Assembly: GCF_000266905.1 (NCBI RefSeq)
Contig: NC_018022.1
Location: 372,001-436,000, forward strand
Direction: 5' to 3'
Length of the DNA: 64,000 bases
From: Mycolicibacterium chubuense NBB4
GTDB lineage: Bacteria > Actinomycetota > Actinomycetes > Mycobacteriales > Mycobacteriaceae
A model generated the notes under the pieces. That model had not been told where the DNA came from and ran no database searches. It saw only the letters and a program-made list of their open reading frames with translations. Positions 34,589-46,870 of the stretch are shown in pieces (positions within the stretch are counted from its first letter, which is position 1; every line of letters starts with the position of its first letter). The position numbers and the translations under genes are program-made.

Positions 34589-36058
34589 TCAGCGCGACGC
34601 GACGACGTCGCCGGTCGGCCCGGTGCCCGGTCCCCGGCGCACGACGCGTGCCGCGGCGACCAGCAGGGCCAGGCCGAGCAGATAGAGCATCGCGCCCGCG
34701 GCGATCTGCACGGGCCGATCGGCGCTGCCGGCGCGAGCCGGAAGATACAGTTCGCGCCCTTCGGCGACGTGGGCGCTGTGCCCGGCGGGCACCGCCACCC
34801 ACGCCTCGAGGGTCTCCCCGTCGCGGAGCATCTCGATGTAGACGAACCAGCGACCCTCGGTGGGCACCGCGATCCGCCCCGAGAAGACGCATCCCGGCTC
34901 GGCGCGTAAGGCCGCGCTGACGGTGACCCCCGCGCGCCGCGCCACCAGACGCGACGCCGCGAGCCCTCCGCACCCGTCGGCCACCGTCGCGCGCAGCGAG
35001 ATCGTGCGGGCATCGTCGGAGTCCGCCACCAGCTCGATGCGCCCGCGCGGCGCACCCTGGCCGGGGTCGTGTGCGTGCGCCGGCACCGGGGTGGACGTGA
35101 CCGCCACGACGATCACCGCCGCGACCGCACCGGCCACCGCGACGCCACGGCGGCCGAACCCGCCGGCGACGACGACCACCACGCACACGATGATCGTGGG
35201 CAGCGCCACGATGGCGACGGCATCGGGGGATTGGCTGCTCAGACCCGCCGCTGCGGCCGCCCACCCCAGCGCCGATGCGCCGGCCGCTCCCGCCGCGTAG
35301 CGCTGCACCGCGTGGGGCAGCGGCAGATCCACCAAGGCGAAGCCGAGCACCGCCACCGGCAGATCCGGACCGCTGCGCCCCAGCACCGCCAGCGCCGCGG
35401 CGATGCCGAGGCGCACCACGGCGTAGCCGAGCACCATCGTCGTGACCGGTGCCCGCACCGGCACCGCGGCGCGCGCGACCCAGGCGACCGCCAGCCCCGT
35501 CGCCAGGAAGATCGGCAGGTACAGCGTCTCGGAGAACTGCGGCACGTCGGTCTCGTACTCGAAGACCACGGCGATCGCGTTGCCGAACAACAGGATCGAC
35601 GCCGCGCAGCGCATCGCCCGCCGGTGGTGAGGCATCCCGGCGATCAGCCCGGCGATGAGGGCGCTGGAGGCGAACACCACCAGCATGTGCGGTGGGCTCC
35701 ACAGCACGGCGTCACGTCCGAAACGCGCGTGCCACAGCTGATCGATCGGCGCCGCCGCCAGGGTCGCCGCGCCACCCAGACCGGCCACCAGCACGGGTTG
35801 GTAGCGCAGTGCGGTGCGCAGCGACCGCGTCGTCCACCACGTGCGCACCCCCCACGCCGCGATCGCCGACCCGGCGACGGCCATCGCGCCGTACAGCAGC
35901 AGGTGAGGGGCGATCCACGCCGAATCCCGGCCGATGTCGGTGTGCCACGCCTCATCCCAGTACGTCGCGAACAACGCGACGGCACCGCCGGTGAGCACGG
36001 CCCAACCCAGCACCGGAGGAACGACGAGACGCTCATCGGTCACTAATGAGACTGTCAT
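34589..36058 (-). CDS. Polytopic membrane protein with an extracellular C-terminal domain
   Basis: 489 residues with about nine helices in residues 15-330. Conserved-looking loops: ATYWDEAWHTDIGRDS, APHLLLYG, PIDQLWHARFGRDAVLW and SPPHMLVV, i.e. several His and Asp in membrane-proximal turns that could bind metal. After a segment ending HAHDPGQGAPRG an Ig-like domain (TISLRATVADGCGG, GRWFVYIEMLRDGE) precedes a last helix. It recalls CopC/FixH-like domains attached to YcnI/CopD-type proteins, but no family is named with confidence. Divergent from a TetR gene whose palindrome overlaps its start codon. Confidence 0.65.
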   Translation of the reverse strand: MTVSLVTDERLVVPPVLGWAVLTGGAVALFATYWDEAWHTDIGRDSAWIAPHLLLYGAMAVAGSAIAAWGVRTWWTTRSLRTALRYQPVLVAGLGGAATLAAAPIDQLWHARFGRDAVLWSPPHMLVVFASSALIAGLIAGMPHHRRAMRCAASILLFGNAIAVVFEYETDVPQFSETLYLPIFLATGLAVAWVARAAVPVRAPVTTMVLGYAVVRLGIAAALAVLGRSGPDLPVAVLGFALVDLPLPHAVQRYAAGAAGASALGWAAAAAGLSSQSPDAVAIVALPTIIVCVVVVVAGGFGRRGVAVAGAVAAVIVVAVTSTPVPAHAHDPGQGAPRGRIELVADSDDARTISLRATVADGCGGLAASRLVARRAGVTVSAALRAEPGCVFSGRIAVPTEGRWFVYIEMLRDGETLEAWVAVPAGHSAHVAEGRELYLPARAGSADRPVQIAAGAMLYLLGLALLVAAARVVRRGPGTGPTGDVVASR

Positions 36059-36064
36059 GTCTCA
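36047..36064. promoter_or_regulatory. TetR-type operator TGAGAC-N6-GTCTCA
   Basis: Perfect 18-base palindrome that covers the ATG of the leftward membrane protein and lies 15 bases before the rightward TetR start. Placement fits autoregulation and control of the divergent gene. Confidence 0.7.
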
Positions 36065-36078
36065 AGTATGCTGAGCGC

Positions 36079-36684
36079 ATGTCGCAGGGTCAAGGGCGGG
36101 GTGTGGACCAGGCGTTGATCGACGCCACGGCCGCCGCGGTCGCACGTTGGGGCCTGGAGAACGTCACCCTGGACCGCATCGGCGCCGAAGCCGGGTTGTC
36201 GCGGGCCACCGTCTACCGGCGCGGAGTCACCCGCGAGGAGCTGGTCGCCGCGCTGACCGCGCAGGCCGCCGACACCTACCGCCGCGCGATCCTGCCGGCG
36301 CTGTCGGAACCCGGCACCGCCGCACAGCGCCTGCGGGCGGCACTCGATGCGCTGTGCGCCACCGCCGACGAACACCTGCACCTGCTGGCCGGCATGTTCC
36401 TCGCCCGCGGGGAGGTGTTCCACCAGCCCGGACCCGATGCCCTGGTCCTCGACGCCTTCGCCGAACCGTTCGAGCGTCTCCTGCGCGACGGCGCGATCGA
36501 CGGATCGCTGCGCCCGATGCCGCCGACGGTCACCGCCACCGTGCTGTTCAACATGATCGGATGGGGTTACATCCACCTGCGCGCCGCCCACGACTGGGAC
36601 GCTCCGCACGCCCGGCGCGCAACGATCGACCTGGTCCTGCACGGTCTGCTCAACGGCTCGGCGCACGACGGCGAGTCGTCCTGA
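36079..36684 (+). CDS. TetR-family regulator
   Basis: 201 residues from the ATG at 36079. The N-terminal helix-turn-helix reads VTLDRIGAEAGLSRATVYRRG; the C-terminal ligand domain is typical in length. The earlier in-frame start at 36046 would lie inside the palindrome. Regulates itself and probably the divergent membrane protein. Ligand unknown. Confidence 0.88.
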   Translation: MSQGQGRGVDQALIDATAAAVARWGLENVTLDRIGAEAGLSRATVYRRGVTREELVAALTAQAADTYRRAILPALSEPGTAAQRLRAALDALCATADEHLHLLAGMFLARGEVFHQPGPDALVLDAFAEPFERLLRDGAIDGSLRPMPPTVTATVLFNMIGWGYIHLRAAHDWDAPHARRATIDLVLHGLLNGSAHDGESS

Positions 36685-36738
36685 GCCGCCGCACCTCCGG
36701 TGAATGCCCTCCTGCTTAAACCTGTGACGGTCCACGGG

Positions 36739-37289
36739 TCACACCGGGGGCGGGCACGGTGGCCGCCGACGGGCCGGCGCAGCCCCGTCGGGGGTGTGGG
36801 TCGGTTGTTCGTCGAGGAGGCGGCCGAACCCCGTGGTCCGCATGTCCGCCCGTAGGGCGGGGCCGGGACGGTTGTGCGCGAGCCAGCGGCGCATCGACTC
36901 GGCCTGCGCCGCGGGGGTGGCATCGCCGGACAGACCGGCCTCGGCGAGCACGAAACGGCACAGGGTGTACTCGCTGTATCCCCCGATCGGCGTCAGGCGG
37001 TCGCTCGACGGCCGGACCTGCGAGGCCAACACGTGCACCTCCAACCACGCGGACAGCCACCGATCCGTCGGTCGCAACGGCGGCACGGCGGCCAGCCACG
37101 ACCGGAACTCGTCGAACACGTTCGCCGGCAACCGGATCCGGGTGCGTGCACCGCGCGCAGCGTCGCGCACATCGCCAGAATCGGTTCGCAGGTGTGAAAC
37201 GCCGCGCACAGCGTGTCCCGGTCCTCGAGGGACAAACCCGGCTCGGCGACGTCCCAGATCACCTCCGCGAGTTCGAAATCGGCGAGCAT
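36739..37289 (-). pseudogene. Frameshifted hypothetical protein gene
   Basis: The ATG at 37289 has a perfect AGGAGG, and the first frame encodes MLADFELAEVIWDVAEPG and EDRDTLCAAFHTCEPILAM. Around 37150-37165 the sensible frame shifts: downstream RIRLPANVFDEFRSWLA, RPTDRWLSAWLEVHVLASQ and MRRWLAHNRPGPALRADM is in another frame, ending near 36739. Together they would give a protein of about 180 residues, of a family I do not recognise. Either a real frameshift or a sequencing error; both fragments lie just downstream of ctaD, also broken. Confidence 0.5.
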
Positions 37290-37321
37290 CGTCCTCCTGC
37301 AGTCGGTGCGAGTTCGACGAC

Positions 37322-38822
<1,501 letters not shown>

Positions 38823-38923
38823 CGGGGTCCTCCGAGTCGTGGACGAGACAGCGTCGCATAAGTGCCGACCGTCGCAGCGCCGGACTCGCATGCCGTCACG
38901 CGCGATGAACACCACCGGAATTT

Positions 38924-38957
38924 CTACTATATCGCTAAGTACTGATATGGATAGTAG
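38924..38957. promoter_or_regulatory. Double BlaI-type operator of ctaD
   Basis: CTACT-N9-AGTAC (38924-38942) and GTACT-N9-AGTAG (38939-38957), offset 15 bases as at 20827 and 26703. About 100 bases upstream of the ctaD start. The surrounding 38823-39402 has no convincing gene. Confidence 0.8.
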
Positions 38958-39157
38958 TAAGTCGGCGTGAGCGTGTGTGGAAGCCCGCAACGTCGCGCGG
39001 GTCGGTCGTCGAGTGCGTCCCCGCAACCGACGACGTTCGGGTTCGTGCCACCCGCGGCCGCGTCGTCGCATGCCGTGGGCCGCGGGGCTGAATCGATTCG
39101 CTCGGCACGCTGCGGGTGGATCCGGTGTCGACTGCAGTGGGGTGATCCGTGCGGGGA

Positions 39158-39195
39158 AGAGGCCGGACCGGCAGGGGGCAGACGGTCCGGCCTCT
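39158..39195. terminator. Strong stem-loop downstream of blaI copy 3
   Basis: AGAGGCCGGACCG, 12-base loop, CGGTCCGGCCTCT: perfect 13-base stem. It is downstream of the leftward blaI gene that ends at 39403. Confidence 0.65.
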
Positions 39196-39402
39196 CGTCG
39201 CCGTCTGCGGGGCCTGGGTTGACCCGCAGCCTGCGGCACGCCGGCGACTGCTCCCAGTCTGCTGAGAAACCCAGTAGGTGGTTCGCAGGTGGGTGAACGA
39301 GTTCGATTCGTCGATGTCGCCGTGACGTTCGATCGCACCACGATCGCGATGCCGGCCGCGCAGTCGATCGACACGCCCGGTCCCGCAGGGCGCTCGACGT
39401 CT

Positions 39403-39780
39403 CTACCGTCTGCTGCGGGACACTCGGCGCAGGGCGCGGCGGATGGTCTCCGATTCGTCGTTGCCCATCTGTTCCACGAAGTACTTGAGCACGAGGTCGG
39501 GCCGCCCGCCGCCGGCCAGTGCAGCCCTCATGAGGTGGGCGCTGTGTTGTTCCCGCGTCATCGTGGCGTGATAGCGGTAGGCCCTGCCGTGACGCTCCCG
39601 ACCCAGCCAGCCCTTGGTGTGCAGGTTGTCCATCGTCGACATGACCGTCGTGTAGGCGATGTCCCGCTCGGCGCTGAGTTCGACCAGGACGTCGCGAACG
39701 GTCACCGCGGCCGACGGGTCTCGGCTCCACATGCGGTTCATGATGGTGGCCTCGAGTTGGCCGAAACCGTCGATGCGCAA
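39403..39780 (-). CDS. BlaI/MecI-family repressor, copy 3 (solo)
   Basis: 125 residues from a TTG at 39780, chosen for AGGAG six bases upstream; the longer frame from 39846 would start inside the operator. Begins [19 protein letters not shown]; recognition region [19 protein letters not shown]; ends [12 protein letters not shown]. Very like copy 2. No M56 gene is next to it, so it may rely on the proteases at 17081 or 18748 for inactivation. Operator at 39837-39855, 57 bases upstream, suggests autoregulation. Confidence 0.92.
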   Translation of the reverse strand: MRIDGFGQLEATIMNRMWSRDPSAAVTVRDVLVELSAERDIAYTTVMSTMDNLHTKGWLGRERHGRAYRYHATMTREQHSAHLMRAALAGGGRPDLVLKYFVEQMGNDESETIRRALRRVSRSRR

Positions 39781-39836
39781 GGGACGCTCCTCATCAGGAC
39801 GCCGGTCGATCCGACGTCTACCCGGTGTCGACGTCA

Positions 39837-39855
39837 ATACTAACAAGCTACGTAG
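39837..39855. promoter_or_regulatory. BlaI-type operator of blaI copy 3
   Basis: ATACT-N9-CGTAG, 5-9-5 form, 57 bases before the TTG start at 39780. Confidence 0.7.
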
Positions 39856-39935
39856 TGCGCGACCGTGTATCGACGACGCCTCGGGCCGGTGCTCGCCGTT
39901 CGGGCGGGCGTGAACGCCGCGAGGCGGTGGCGCGG

Positions 39936-40724
39936 TCAGACGGGGAGCACCGCGTTGGAGACGAACGCGTCACGCACCCATGCCACGAAGTCGCCCCAGA
40001 GCCCGGTGATGAGCGCCGCGCCCACGATGATCATCAGCGTCCCGCCGATCAGCTGAACGGTGCGGGCGTGTCGACGCAGCAGGCCCAGTCCCCGCATGGC
40101 GCGAGCGGAACCGAAGGCCAGAACGACGAAGGGCAAACCCAGGCCGAGACAGTAAGCGGCCACTAGGAGCATTCCGCGGGTGACGCTGGAGCCGTCGGTC
40201 GCCGAAGCGACGGCGACGACGCCGGTCAGGGTGGGGCCCAGACAAGGCGTCCAACCCAGTCCGAACACCGCCCCGAGCAGCGGTGCCCCAGCCAGGGTGG
40301 TGACCTGTCGTGGTGCGAAGCGGATGTCGCGCTGCAGTAACGGGAGGACTCCGACGAACACCAGTCCCATCACGATGGTCACCGCCCCGCCCAGGCGTTG
40401 CAGCAGCACCTGATTGCCGAGCAGGGTGGTCGTCATTCCGAAGACCGCCAGAGTGCCCAGCATGAACACCGCACTGAATCCGGCGACGAACAACGCCGCC
40501 GCCCCGGCGACTCGGAACCGGGGCGACGGTGTACCGCTCGCAGGAGCCGAACCAGGACCGGCCGAGCGCTGCTCGACACCGACCAGCGCCGCCAGGTAGG
40601 ACAGGTAGCCCGGTACCAGCGGCACGACGCACGGCGAGGCGAACGAGACCGATCCCGCGACCATGCTCAACGCCATGGCCAGGATCAGCGGGCCCGTGGC
40701 GGCGAACTGCCCGAGGCCGTTCAC
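39936..40724 (-). CDS. ccdA: CcdA-type thiol electron transporter
   Basis: 262 residues, six helices, from a GTG overlapping the TlpA-like gene. Redox Cys residues stand in VSFASPCVVPLVPGYLSYL and GLGWTPCLGPTLTG, the two hallmarks of CcdA/DsbD. It passes electrons from cytoplasmic thioredoxin across the membrane to exported thioredoxins such as the TlpA-like protein encoded just before it, which then reduce apocytochrome c. Matches Rv0527 in gene order (Rv0526-Rv0527). Confidence 0.92.
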   Translation of the reverse strand: MNGLGQFAATGPLILAMALSMVAGSVSFASPCVVPLVPGYLSYLAALVGVEQRSAGPGSAPASGTPSPRFRVAGAAALFVAGFSAVFMLGTLAVFGMTTTLLGNQVLLQRLGGAVTIVMGLVFVGVLPLLQRDIRFAPRQVTTLAGAPLLGAVFGLGWTPCLGPTLTGVVAVASATDGSSVTRGMLLVAAYCLGLGLPFVVLAFGSARAMRGLGLLRRHARTVQLIGGTLMIIVGAALITGLWGDFVAWVRDAFVSNAVLPV

Positions 40725-41335
40725 GATCCGGCCGGCGGCTCGTCGGCGAGGCGCTCGACGAGCGGTTGCAGGTCGTCGGCCAGAAGTGCACGCAGGAACA
40801 CCGCCGCGACGCGGTGGCGGCGATCCAGCACGATCGTCGACGGGACCACACTGGTCGGATATCTGCCGCCGAACGCGATGAGGGTGCGCATGGCGGGGTC
40901 GTAGATGGACGGGTAGGTGATGCGGCGATCGGTGACGAAGTCGACGGCGGTCTGTATCTCGTTGTCGCGCACGTCGATACCGACCACGGTGACACCCCGC
41001 GCGCGATTATCCTGGTAGATCTTCTGCAGCTCGGGAGCCTCGGTGCGGCACGGCGCGCACCACTGCCCCCACACGTTGATGATCACCACCTGCCCGGCGA
41101 AGTCGGTGTCGACGCTGAGGGTGCGGGCCGGAGCGGCCAGGTCCGGCCCCGCGATCGCCCCCGGTCGGCCACGCTGGTCCGGCTGGTCGTAAAGGATGTC
41201 GGTTCGTCCGCCGGGGGAGACGAAGTCGAAGGAGCCGCCTTGAGTGACGGCACCGCTGCCGGTGGAGCACCCCGCCGCGGCCGCGATCGCCGCGACCAGC
41301 ACGCTGCACACGACGACGCGACCACGTGCTCTCAT
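40721..41335 (-). CDS. TlpA/ResA-type exported thioredoxin lipoprotein
   Basis: 204 residues from the ATG at 41335. Lipobox AAAGCS in the signal, then a thioredoxin domain with INVWGQWCAPCRTEAPELQ, VVGIDVRDNEIQTAVDF and cis-Pro loop TSVVPSTIVLDRRHRVAA. Reduces disulfides of apocytochrome c or other exported thiol proteins with electrons from CcdA (four-base overlap). A decayed relative of this gene lies at 1231-1427. Operator 41380-41398 is 45 bases upstream. Confidence 0.92.
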   Translation of the reverse strand: MRARGRVVVCSVLVAAIAAAAGCSTGSGAVTQGGSFDFVSPGGRTDILYDQPDQRGRPGAIAGPDLAAPARTLSVDTDFAGQVVIINVWGQWCAPCRTEAPELQKIYQDNRARGVTVVGIDVRDNEIQTAVDFVTDRRITYPSIYDPAMRTLIAFGGRYPTSVVPSTIVLDRRHRVAAVFLRALLADDLQPLVERLADEPPAGS

Positions 41336-41379
41336 TCCGGCTCCCAACGTCGCCCGACCATTGACTGCGTATCTGAACA

Positions 41380-41398
41380 GTACTACCTGCAATAGTAG
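41380..41398. promoter_or_regulatory. BlaI-type operator of tlpA-ccdA
   Basis: GTACT-N9-AGTAG, 5-9-5 palindrome, 45 bases before the leftward start at 41335. A wider CTACC...GGTAG inverted repeat overlaps it. Confidence 0.75.
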
Positions 41399-41629
41399 GT
41401 AGCGGGAGTCGCAGGTCGGATCGGCACCGGGGAGCGGCCCTGTTCTCGACCAGTCTCCGCAGCGGCGCGTGTCGCCGTCATTCTCCGCCGATCCGCCGGG
41501 CCGTCTCCAACCGTCCACCCGACACCTAGGCACCAGGAAACCGAGAATGCCGATTGGAGAACCACATTGGAAAGTCGCCGGATCTCGCAGCGAGTCCACC
41601 TCGCGTCGGCCACGTCGCATACGCATCTA

Positions 41630-41648
41630 CTACGCAGAAACCTAATAC
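41630..41648. promoter_or_regulatory. Imperfect BlaI-type site
   Basis: CTACG-N9-AATAC: one mismatch to the consensus. Between the tlpA operator and the copper-type box at 41818; its target is unclear. Confidence 0.35.
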
Positions 41649-41817
41649 ACTGACGCCGGAATGAACCGCATCGGGACCCGATCGCGAAAGGATCGCACCG
41701 GTGTTCGTCACGTCGAGCCACCATCGCAGCCGCGGCGGCGGCGGTGCCGCTGCCGATGCGGCCCTCCGGATGCGTCGCCCCGACGCCCACGCTGGGGCGA
41801 CGCCGCCAACTGCACAG

Positions 41818-41834
41818 ATACCCATGGGGGGTAT
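41818..41834. promoter_or_regulatory. CsoR/RicR-type copper box of the hydrolase gene
   Basis: ATACCCATGGGGGGTAT, a pseudo-palindrome of the CsoR/RicR class (TACCC...GGGTA). It ends 10 bases before the hydrolase ATG at 41845, covering the likely -10 region. Confidence 0.75.
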
Positions 41835-41844
41835 AAGGGAAGGT

Positions 41845-42651
41845 ATGAGCGACGCCATGACCGAGGACCGTTACCATTACGCCGACGGTGCGGCCATCGC
41901 GTATCAGGTCAACGGCTCGGGCAACCCGCCCGTCGCCTACGCGCACGGGGTCCTGCTCAGTCGCGCCGCCGTGCGGGGGCTGGGGATCCTCGACGTGGAG
42001 GCGATCGCCGACGGCCGCCGGCTGCTGCTCTACGACCAGCGCGGTCACGGTCACTCGACGGGACGGCCTCAACCCGAGTACTACACCTTCGAGCAGGCCG
42101 GCGTCGACCTGCTCGATCTGCTGACCGCAGCGGGCTTCGAGGAGCCGGTCGATTTCGCCGGATCGTCACTGGGCGCCGCCGCCGCGCTGTACGCGGCCCT
42201 GGTCGCGCCGCAGCGCTTCCGGCGACTGGTGTTGCTGATCCCGCCCGCGGCGTGGGAGGGCGGGAATCGCCCTGTCCGGCAGTGGTATCTCGACACCGCC
42301 GACGAGATCGACGACATCGGAGCGTCGGCGTGGCGCCAGCGATGGGCACAGGCGCCGCCGCTGCCCATCTTCGCCGACTATCCACCGGGACGATTCTCAC
42401 CGGACGTCGGCGACGAGGTCGCCGCGGCGGCACTGCGCGGGGTGGCGGGGTCGGACCTGCCCGCCCCGGCCGCGCTGGCGACGATCGATGCGCCCACGCT
42501 GATCCTCGCCTGGGCCGACGATCCGCAGCACCCGCTGGCCACGGCCCGAGAACTGGCGCGTCTGATGCCGCGTGCGACGTTGCGCGTCGCCCACACCGTC
42601 GACGAGGTCAAGACGTGGACCGACGTCGCCAAAGCCTTCCTCGCCCCGTGA
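41845..42651 (+). CDS. Alpha/beta-hydrolase
   Basis: 268 residues; ATG 41845 with GGGAAGG four bases upstream, which makes the frame from 41701 unlikely. Oxyanion loop AYAHGVLLSR, LLLYDQRGHGHST and nucleophile Ser in FAGSSLGAAAALYA; Asp in ILAWADDPQHP and His in VAHTVDEVK. No signal peptide, so cytoplasmic. The substrate cannot be read. The copper box in its promoter is the striking feature: a hydrolase under CsoR/RicR-type control. Confidence 0.85.
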   Translation: MSDAMTEDRYHYADGAAIAYQVNGSGNPPVAYAHGVLLSRAAVRGLGILDVEAIADGRRLLLYDQRGHGHSTGRPQPEYYTFEQAGVDLLDLLTAAGFEEPVDFAGSSLGAAAALYAALVAPQRFRRLVLLIPPAAWEGGNRPVRQWYLDTADEIDDIGASAWRQRWAQAPPLPIFADYPPGRFSPDVGDEVAAAALRGVAGSDLPAPAALATIDAPTLILAWADDPQHPLATARELARLMPRATLRVAHTVDEVKTWTDVAKAFLAP

Positions 42652-42720
42652 GCGGAACGCAATCGGAGGAGTTCCCCCGCACCCGTCACGGGTGCCTCCT
42701 ACCAACTGAATGAGGTCTCG

Positions 42721-42996
42721 ATGAACATGACGGTGATGAGCACGCTGCGTCGGATGATCGACAGCCCGACCGCCCGGTCGATCGCGAAGTGCGTCGTCGT
42801 GTGCGCCCTCGGCGGAGCGCCGAGAGGGCACGCGCGAAAGGGCACACCCGGCGAAGGCGCTGCTGCGGCTGACGTACGCCGCGACATCCGAACCCCGAAC
42901 ACTGCCGGGGCTACACACACGGCCAGGCGCCCACCGGGTGCGACGCGAGGCACCGGCCACGGACCTTGCCATATACCCCAGGGGGGTATACGCTAG
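42721..42996 (+). CDS. Possible small protein before the copper promoter
   Basis: An open frame of 91 codons with GAGG before the ATG: MNMTVMSTLRRMIDSPTAR then CVVVCALGGAPRG, followed by a low-complexity tail that runs into the copper box. An imperfect GC hairpin at 42805-42829 falls inside the frame. If real, it may be shorter. Family not recognised; it is not MymT. Confidence 0.25.
   Translation: MNMTVMSTLRRMIDSPTARSIAKCVVVCALGGAPRGHARKGTPGEGAAAADVRRDIRTPNTAGATHTARRPPGATRGTGHGPCHIPQGGIR
42972..42990. promoter_or_regulatory. CsoR/RicR-type copper box, distal
   Basis: TATACCCCAGGGGGGTATA: TATACCCC and its near mirror GGGGTATA. About 50 bases upstream of copZ; paired with the proximal box at 43005. 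Confidence 0.8.
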
Positions 42997-43004
42997 CGAT
43001 TGAA

Positions 43005-43021
43005 ATACCCCATGGGGGTAT
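43005..43021. promoter_or_regulatory. CsoR/RicR-type copper box, proximal
   Basis: ATACCCCATGGGGGTAT, nearly perfect palindrome, 18 bases before the copZ start and covering the core promoter. Two boxes in tandem suggest tight control by the CsoR encoded downstream (46871-47203). Confidence 0.85.
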
Positions 43022-43039
43022 CGAGGGAAAGGATCGACG

Positions 43040-43258
43040 ATGGACGTCACCACACGTGAGTACACCGTTTCGGGGATGACGTGCGGGCACTGCGAGCAGT
43101 CGGTGCGCGAGGAGGTCGGTGCCGTCGCTGGAGTCCAGGACGTCGAGGTCAGCGTCGCGAGGGGAACGCTCACCGTGACCCTCGGCGCACCCGTCGAGGA
43201 CGCCCGGATCCTCGCCGCCGTCGACGAAGCCGGTTACTCGGCGGTGCGGGTCGCGTGA
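43040..43258 (+). CDS. copZ: Copper chaperone CopZ (HMA domain)
   Basis: 72 residues; GAGGGAAAGGA upstream of the ATG. Single heavy-metal-associated domain with the copper-binding motif SGMTCGHCEQSVREE and VARGTLTVTLGAP. It carries Cu(I) in the cytoplasm to the efflux ATPase encoded at 44247. First gene of the copper operon, behind two CsoR-type boxes; its stop overlaps the next GTG. Confidence 0.93.
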   Translation: MDVTTREYTVSGMTCGHCEQSVREEVGAVAGVQDVEVSVARGTLTVTLGAPVEDARILAAVDEAGYSAVRVA

Positions 43259-44193
43259 ACACCGGAGGCCGACTGGCCGCCTTCGCGACGGGGCTGGTGG
43301 TGGCGTTCACCGCGGCGTACACCACCGCCGCGGCCATCGCCCCCGACCGCGAGGCCACGCAACAACGCGGTCACCGACCCGAAGCGACCACGGCGCTACC
43401 CGCCGCGCAGCAGGCCGGAACGGTGCCGGCGGGGTTGTCGCTCGCCCTGAACGGATACGCGCTCAGCGCGGTGCGGGCGCCCCGCACGCCGCGGGAACGC
43501 GGCACCCTGAGCTTCACCGTCGCCGACCCGGCGGGTGAGCCGCTGCTCGACTACGCCAGCGTGCACGACAAGCAGCTGCATCTCATCGTCGTCCGTTCCG
43601 ACGGAACGCGTTTCGCGCACGTGCACCCGACCCTGGACCGGGACGGCGGCACGTGGTCGACACCGTGGACCTGGAACGCCGCCGGCACCTACCGCGTGTT
43701 CGCCGACTTCCAACCGGCAGCGACGGACACCGCGAAGATCACCCTCACCCGCACCGTCGAGGTGGCCGGCGAGGTCATCCCGGCACCGTCGGTCACCACC
43801 CGCACCGTCGACGACGTCGCCGGATACACCGGGCGACTCGACGGCGCGCTCACCGCGGGCGTCTCGCGGACACTGACCGCCACGATCACCCGAAACGGTC
43901 AGCCGGTGACGACGTTGCAGCCCTACCTGGGGGCGTTCGGACACCTCGTCGCGCTGCGCGACGGAGACCTGGCCTACCTGCACGTGCACCCCGAAGACGC
44001 CGAACCCGCACCGGATCGCACCGGCGGGCCCGCGGTGACGTTCGCCGCGACCGCGCCGACCGCCGGACGCTACCTGCTCTACCTCGACTTCCAGATCGAC
44101 GACACGGTGCACACCGCCGCGTTCGTCGTCGACGCCGCGCGCGGCGACACCACCCCGCCACCACCCGAACCCTCGCACGACGGCGGGCACTGA
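43255..44193 (+). CDS. Membrane-anchored protein with two Ig-like, His-containing domains
   Basis: 312 residues from a GTG overlapping copZ (GTGA). One helix (about 5-27) then an exported region. Repeated motifs, each with His pairs: DKQLHLIVVRSDGTRFAHVHP and YLGAFGHLVALRDGDLAYLHVHPED. These resemble actinobacterial proteins always found between CopZ and CopA. The HxHP motifs likely bind copper on the outside. A His-containing tail (PEPSHDGGH) ends the protein. Confidence 0.75.
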   Translation: MNTGGRLAAFATGLVVAFTAAYTTAAAIAPDREATQQRGHRPEATTALPAAQQAGTVPAGLSLALNGYALSAVRAPRTPRERGTLSFTVADPAGEPLLDYASVHDKQLHLIVVRSDGTRFAHVHPTLDRDGGTWSTPWTWNAAGTYRVFADFQPAATDTAKITLTRTVEVAGEVIPAPSVTTRTVDDVAGYTGRLDGALTAGVSRTLTATITRNGQPVTTLQPYLGAFGHLVALRDGDLAYLHVHPEDAEPAPDRTGGPAVTFAATAPTAGRYLLYLDFQIDDTVHTAAFVVDAARGDTTPPPPEPSHDGGH

Positions 44194-44246
44194 CACCCTT
44201 CCGCCCCCTTCCGCCCCATCCGGAACTCTGAAAAGGATTGGCACCC

Positions 44247-46514
<2,268 letters not shown>

Positions 46515-46536
46515 ATCCCCACACCGAGGAGAACCC

Positions 46537-46809
46537 ATGTCCGACAACGAAACCGCCGCTTCCAGCTGCTGCGGCGGTACATCCTCAAAAATTCAACGGG
46601 CCGGGCATCAGCTCGTGGGGAGGAACCTTCTCGCCCCCGCGAGCGACGCGACGACGTGTCCGGTGATGCCCGGCACGCCGGTCGACACGACGGCGGCGGA
46701 AGCCGCCGGTCTGTTCCGGGACCACCGCGGTCGACGGTACTGGTTCTGCTGTCGGGGATGCGGGCCGCGATTCGACCGCGACCCCGACAAGTACGCCGGC
46801 GCGGCATGA
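46537..46809 (+). CDS. Small YHS-like Cys-rich protein
   Basis: 90 residues; GAGGAG seven bases before the ATG. N-terminal SSCCGGTSS, then a YHS-type domain: TTCPVMPGTPVDTTAAEA, YWFCCRGCGPRFDRDPDKY. Such domains often carry copper or other metals to P-type ATPases, and here the gene stands between copA and csoR. Cytoplasmic (no signal). Confidence 0.8.
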   Translation: MSDNETAASSCCGGTSSKIQRAGHQLVGRNLLAPASDATTCPVMPGTPVDTTAAEAAGLFRDHRGRRYWFCCRGCGPRFDRDPDKYAGAA

Positions 46810-46870
46810 CACCATCACCGCGCCGCTGCGCCGAAGCACCCGAAAACACAACGACCGCGGAGTATTCGAC

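Noticed and set aside
39000..39300. Rightward frame right of the ctaD operator as a gene
   Set aside because: Composition is Ser/Arg/Gly-rich without a plausible fold, and it contains the stem-loop at 39158.
42721..42996. Identification of the small frame as metallothionein MymT
   Set aside because: It lacks the many cysteines of MymT; only a weak small-protein call was kept.
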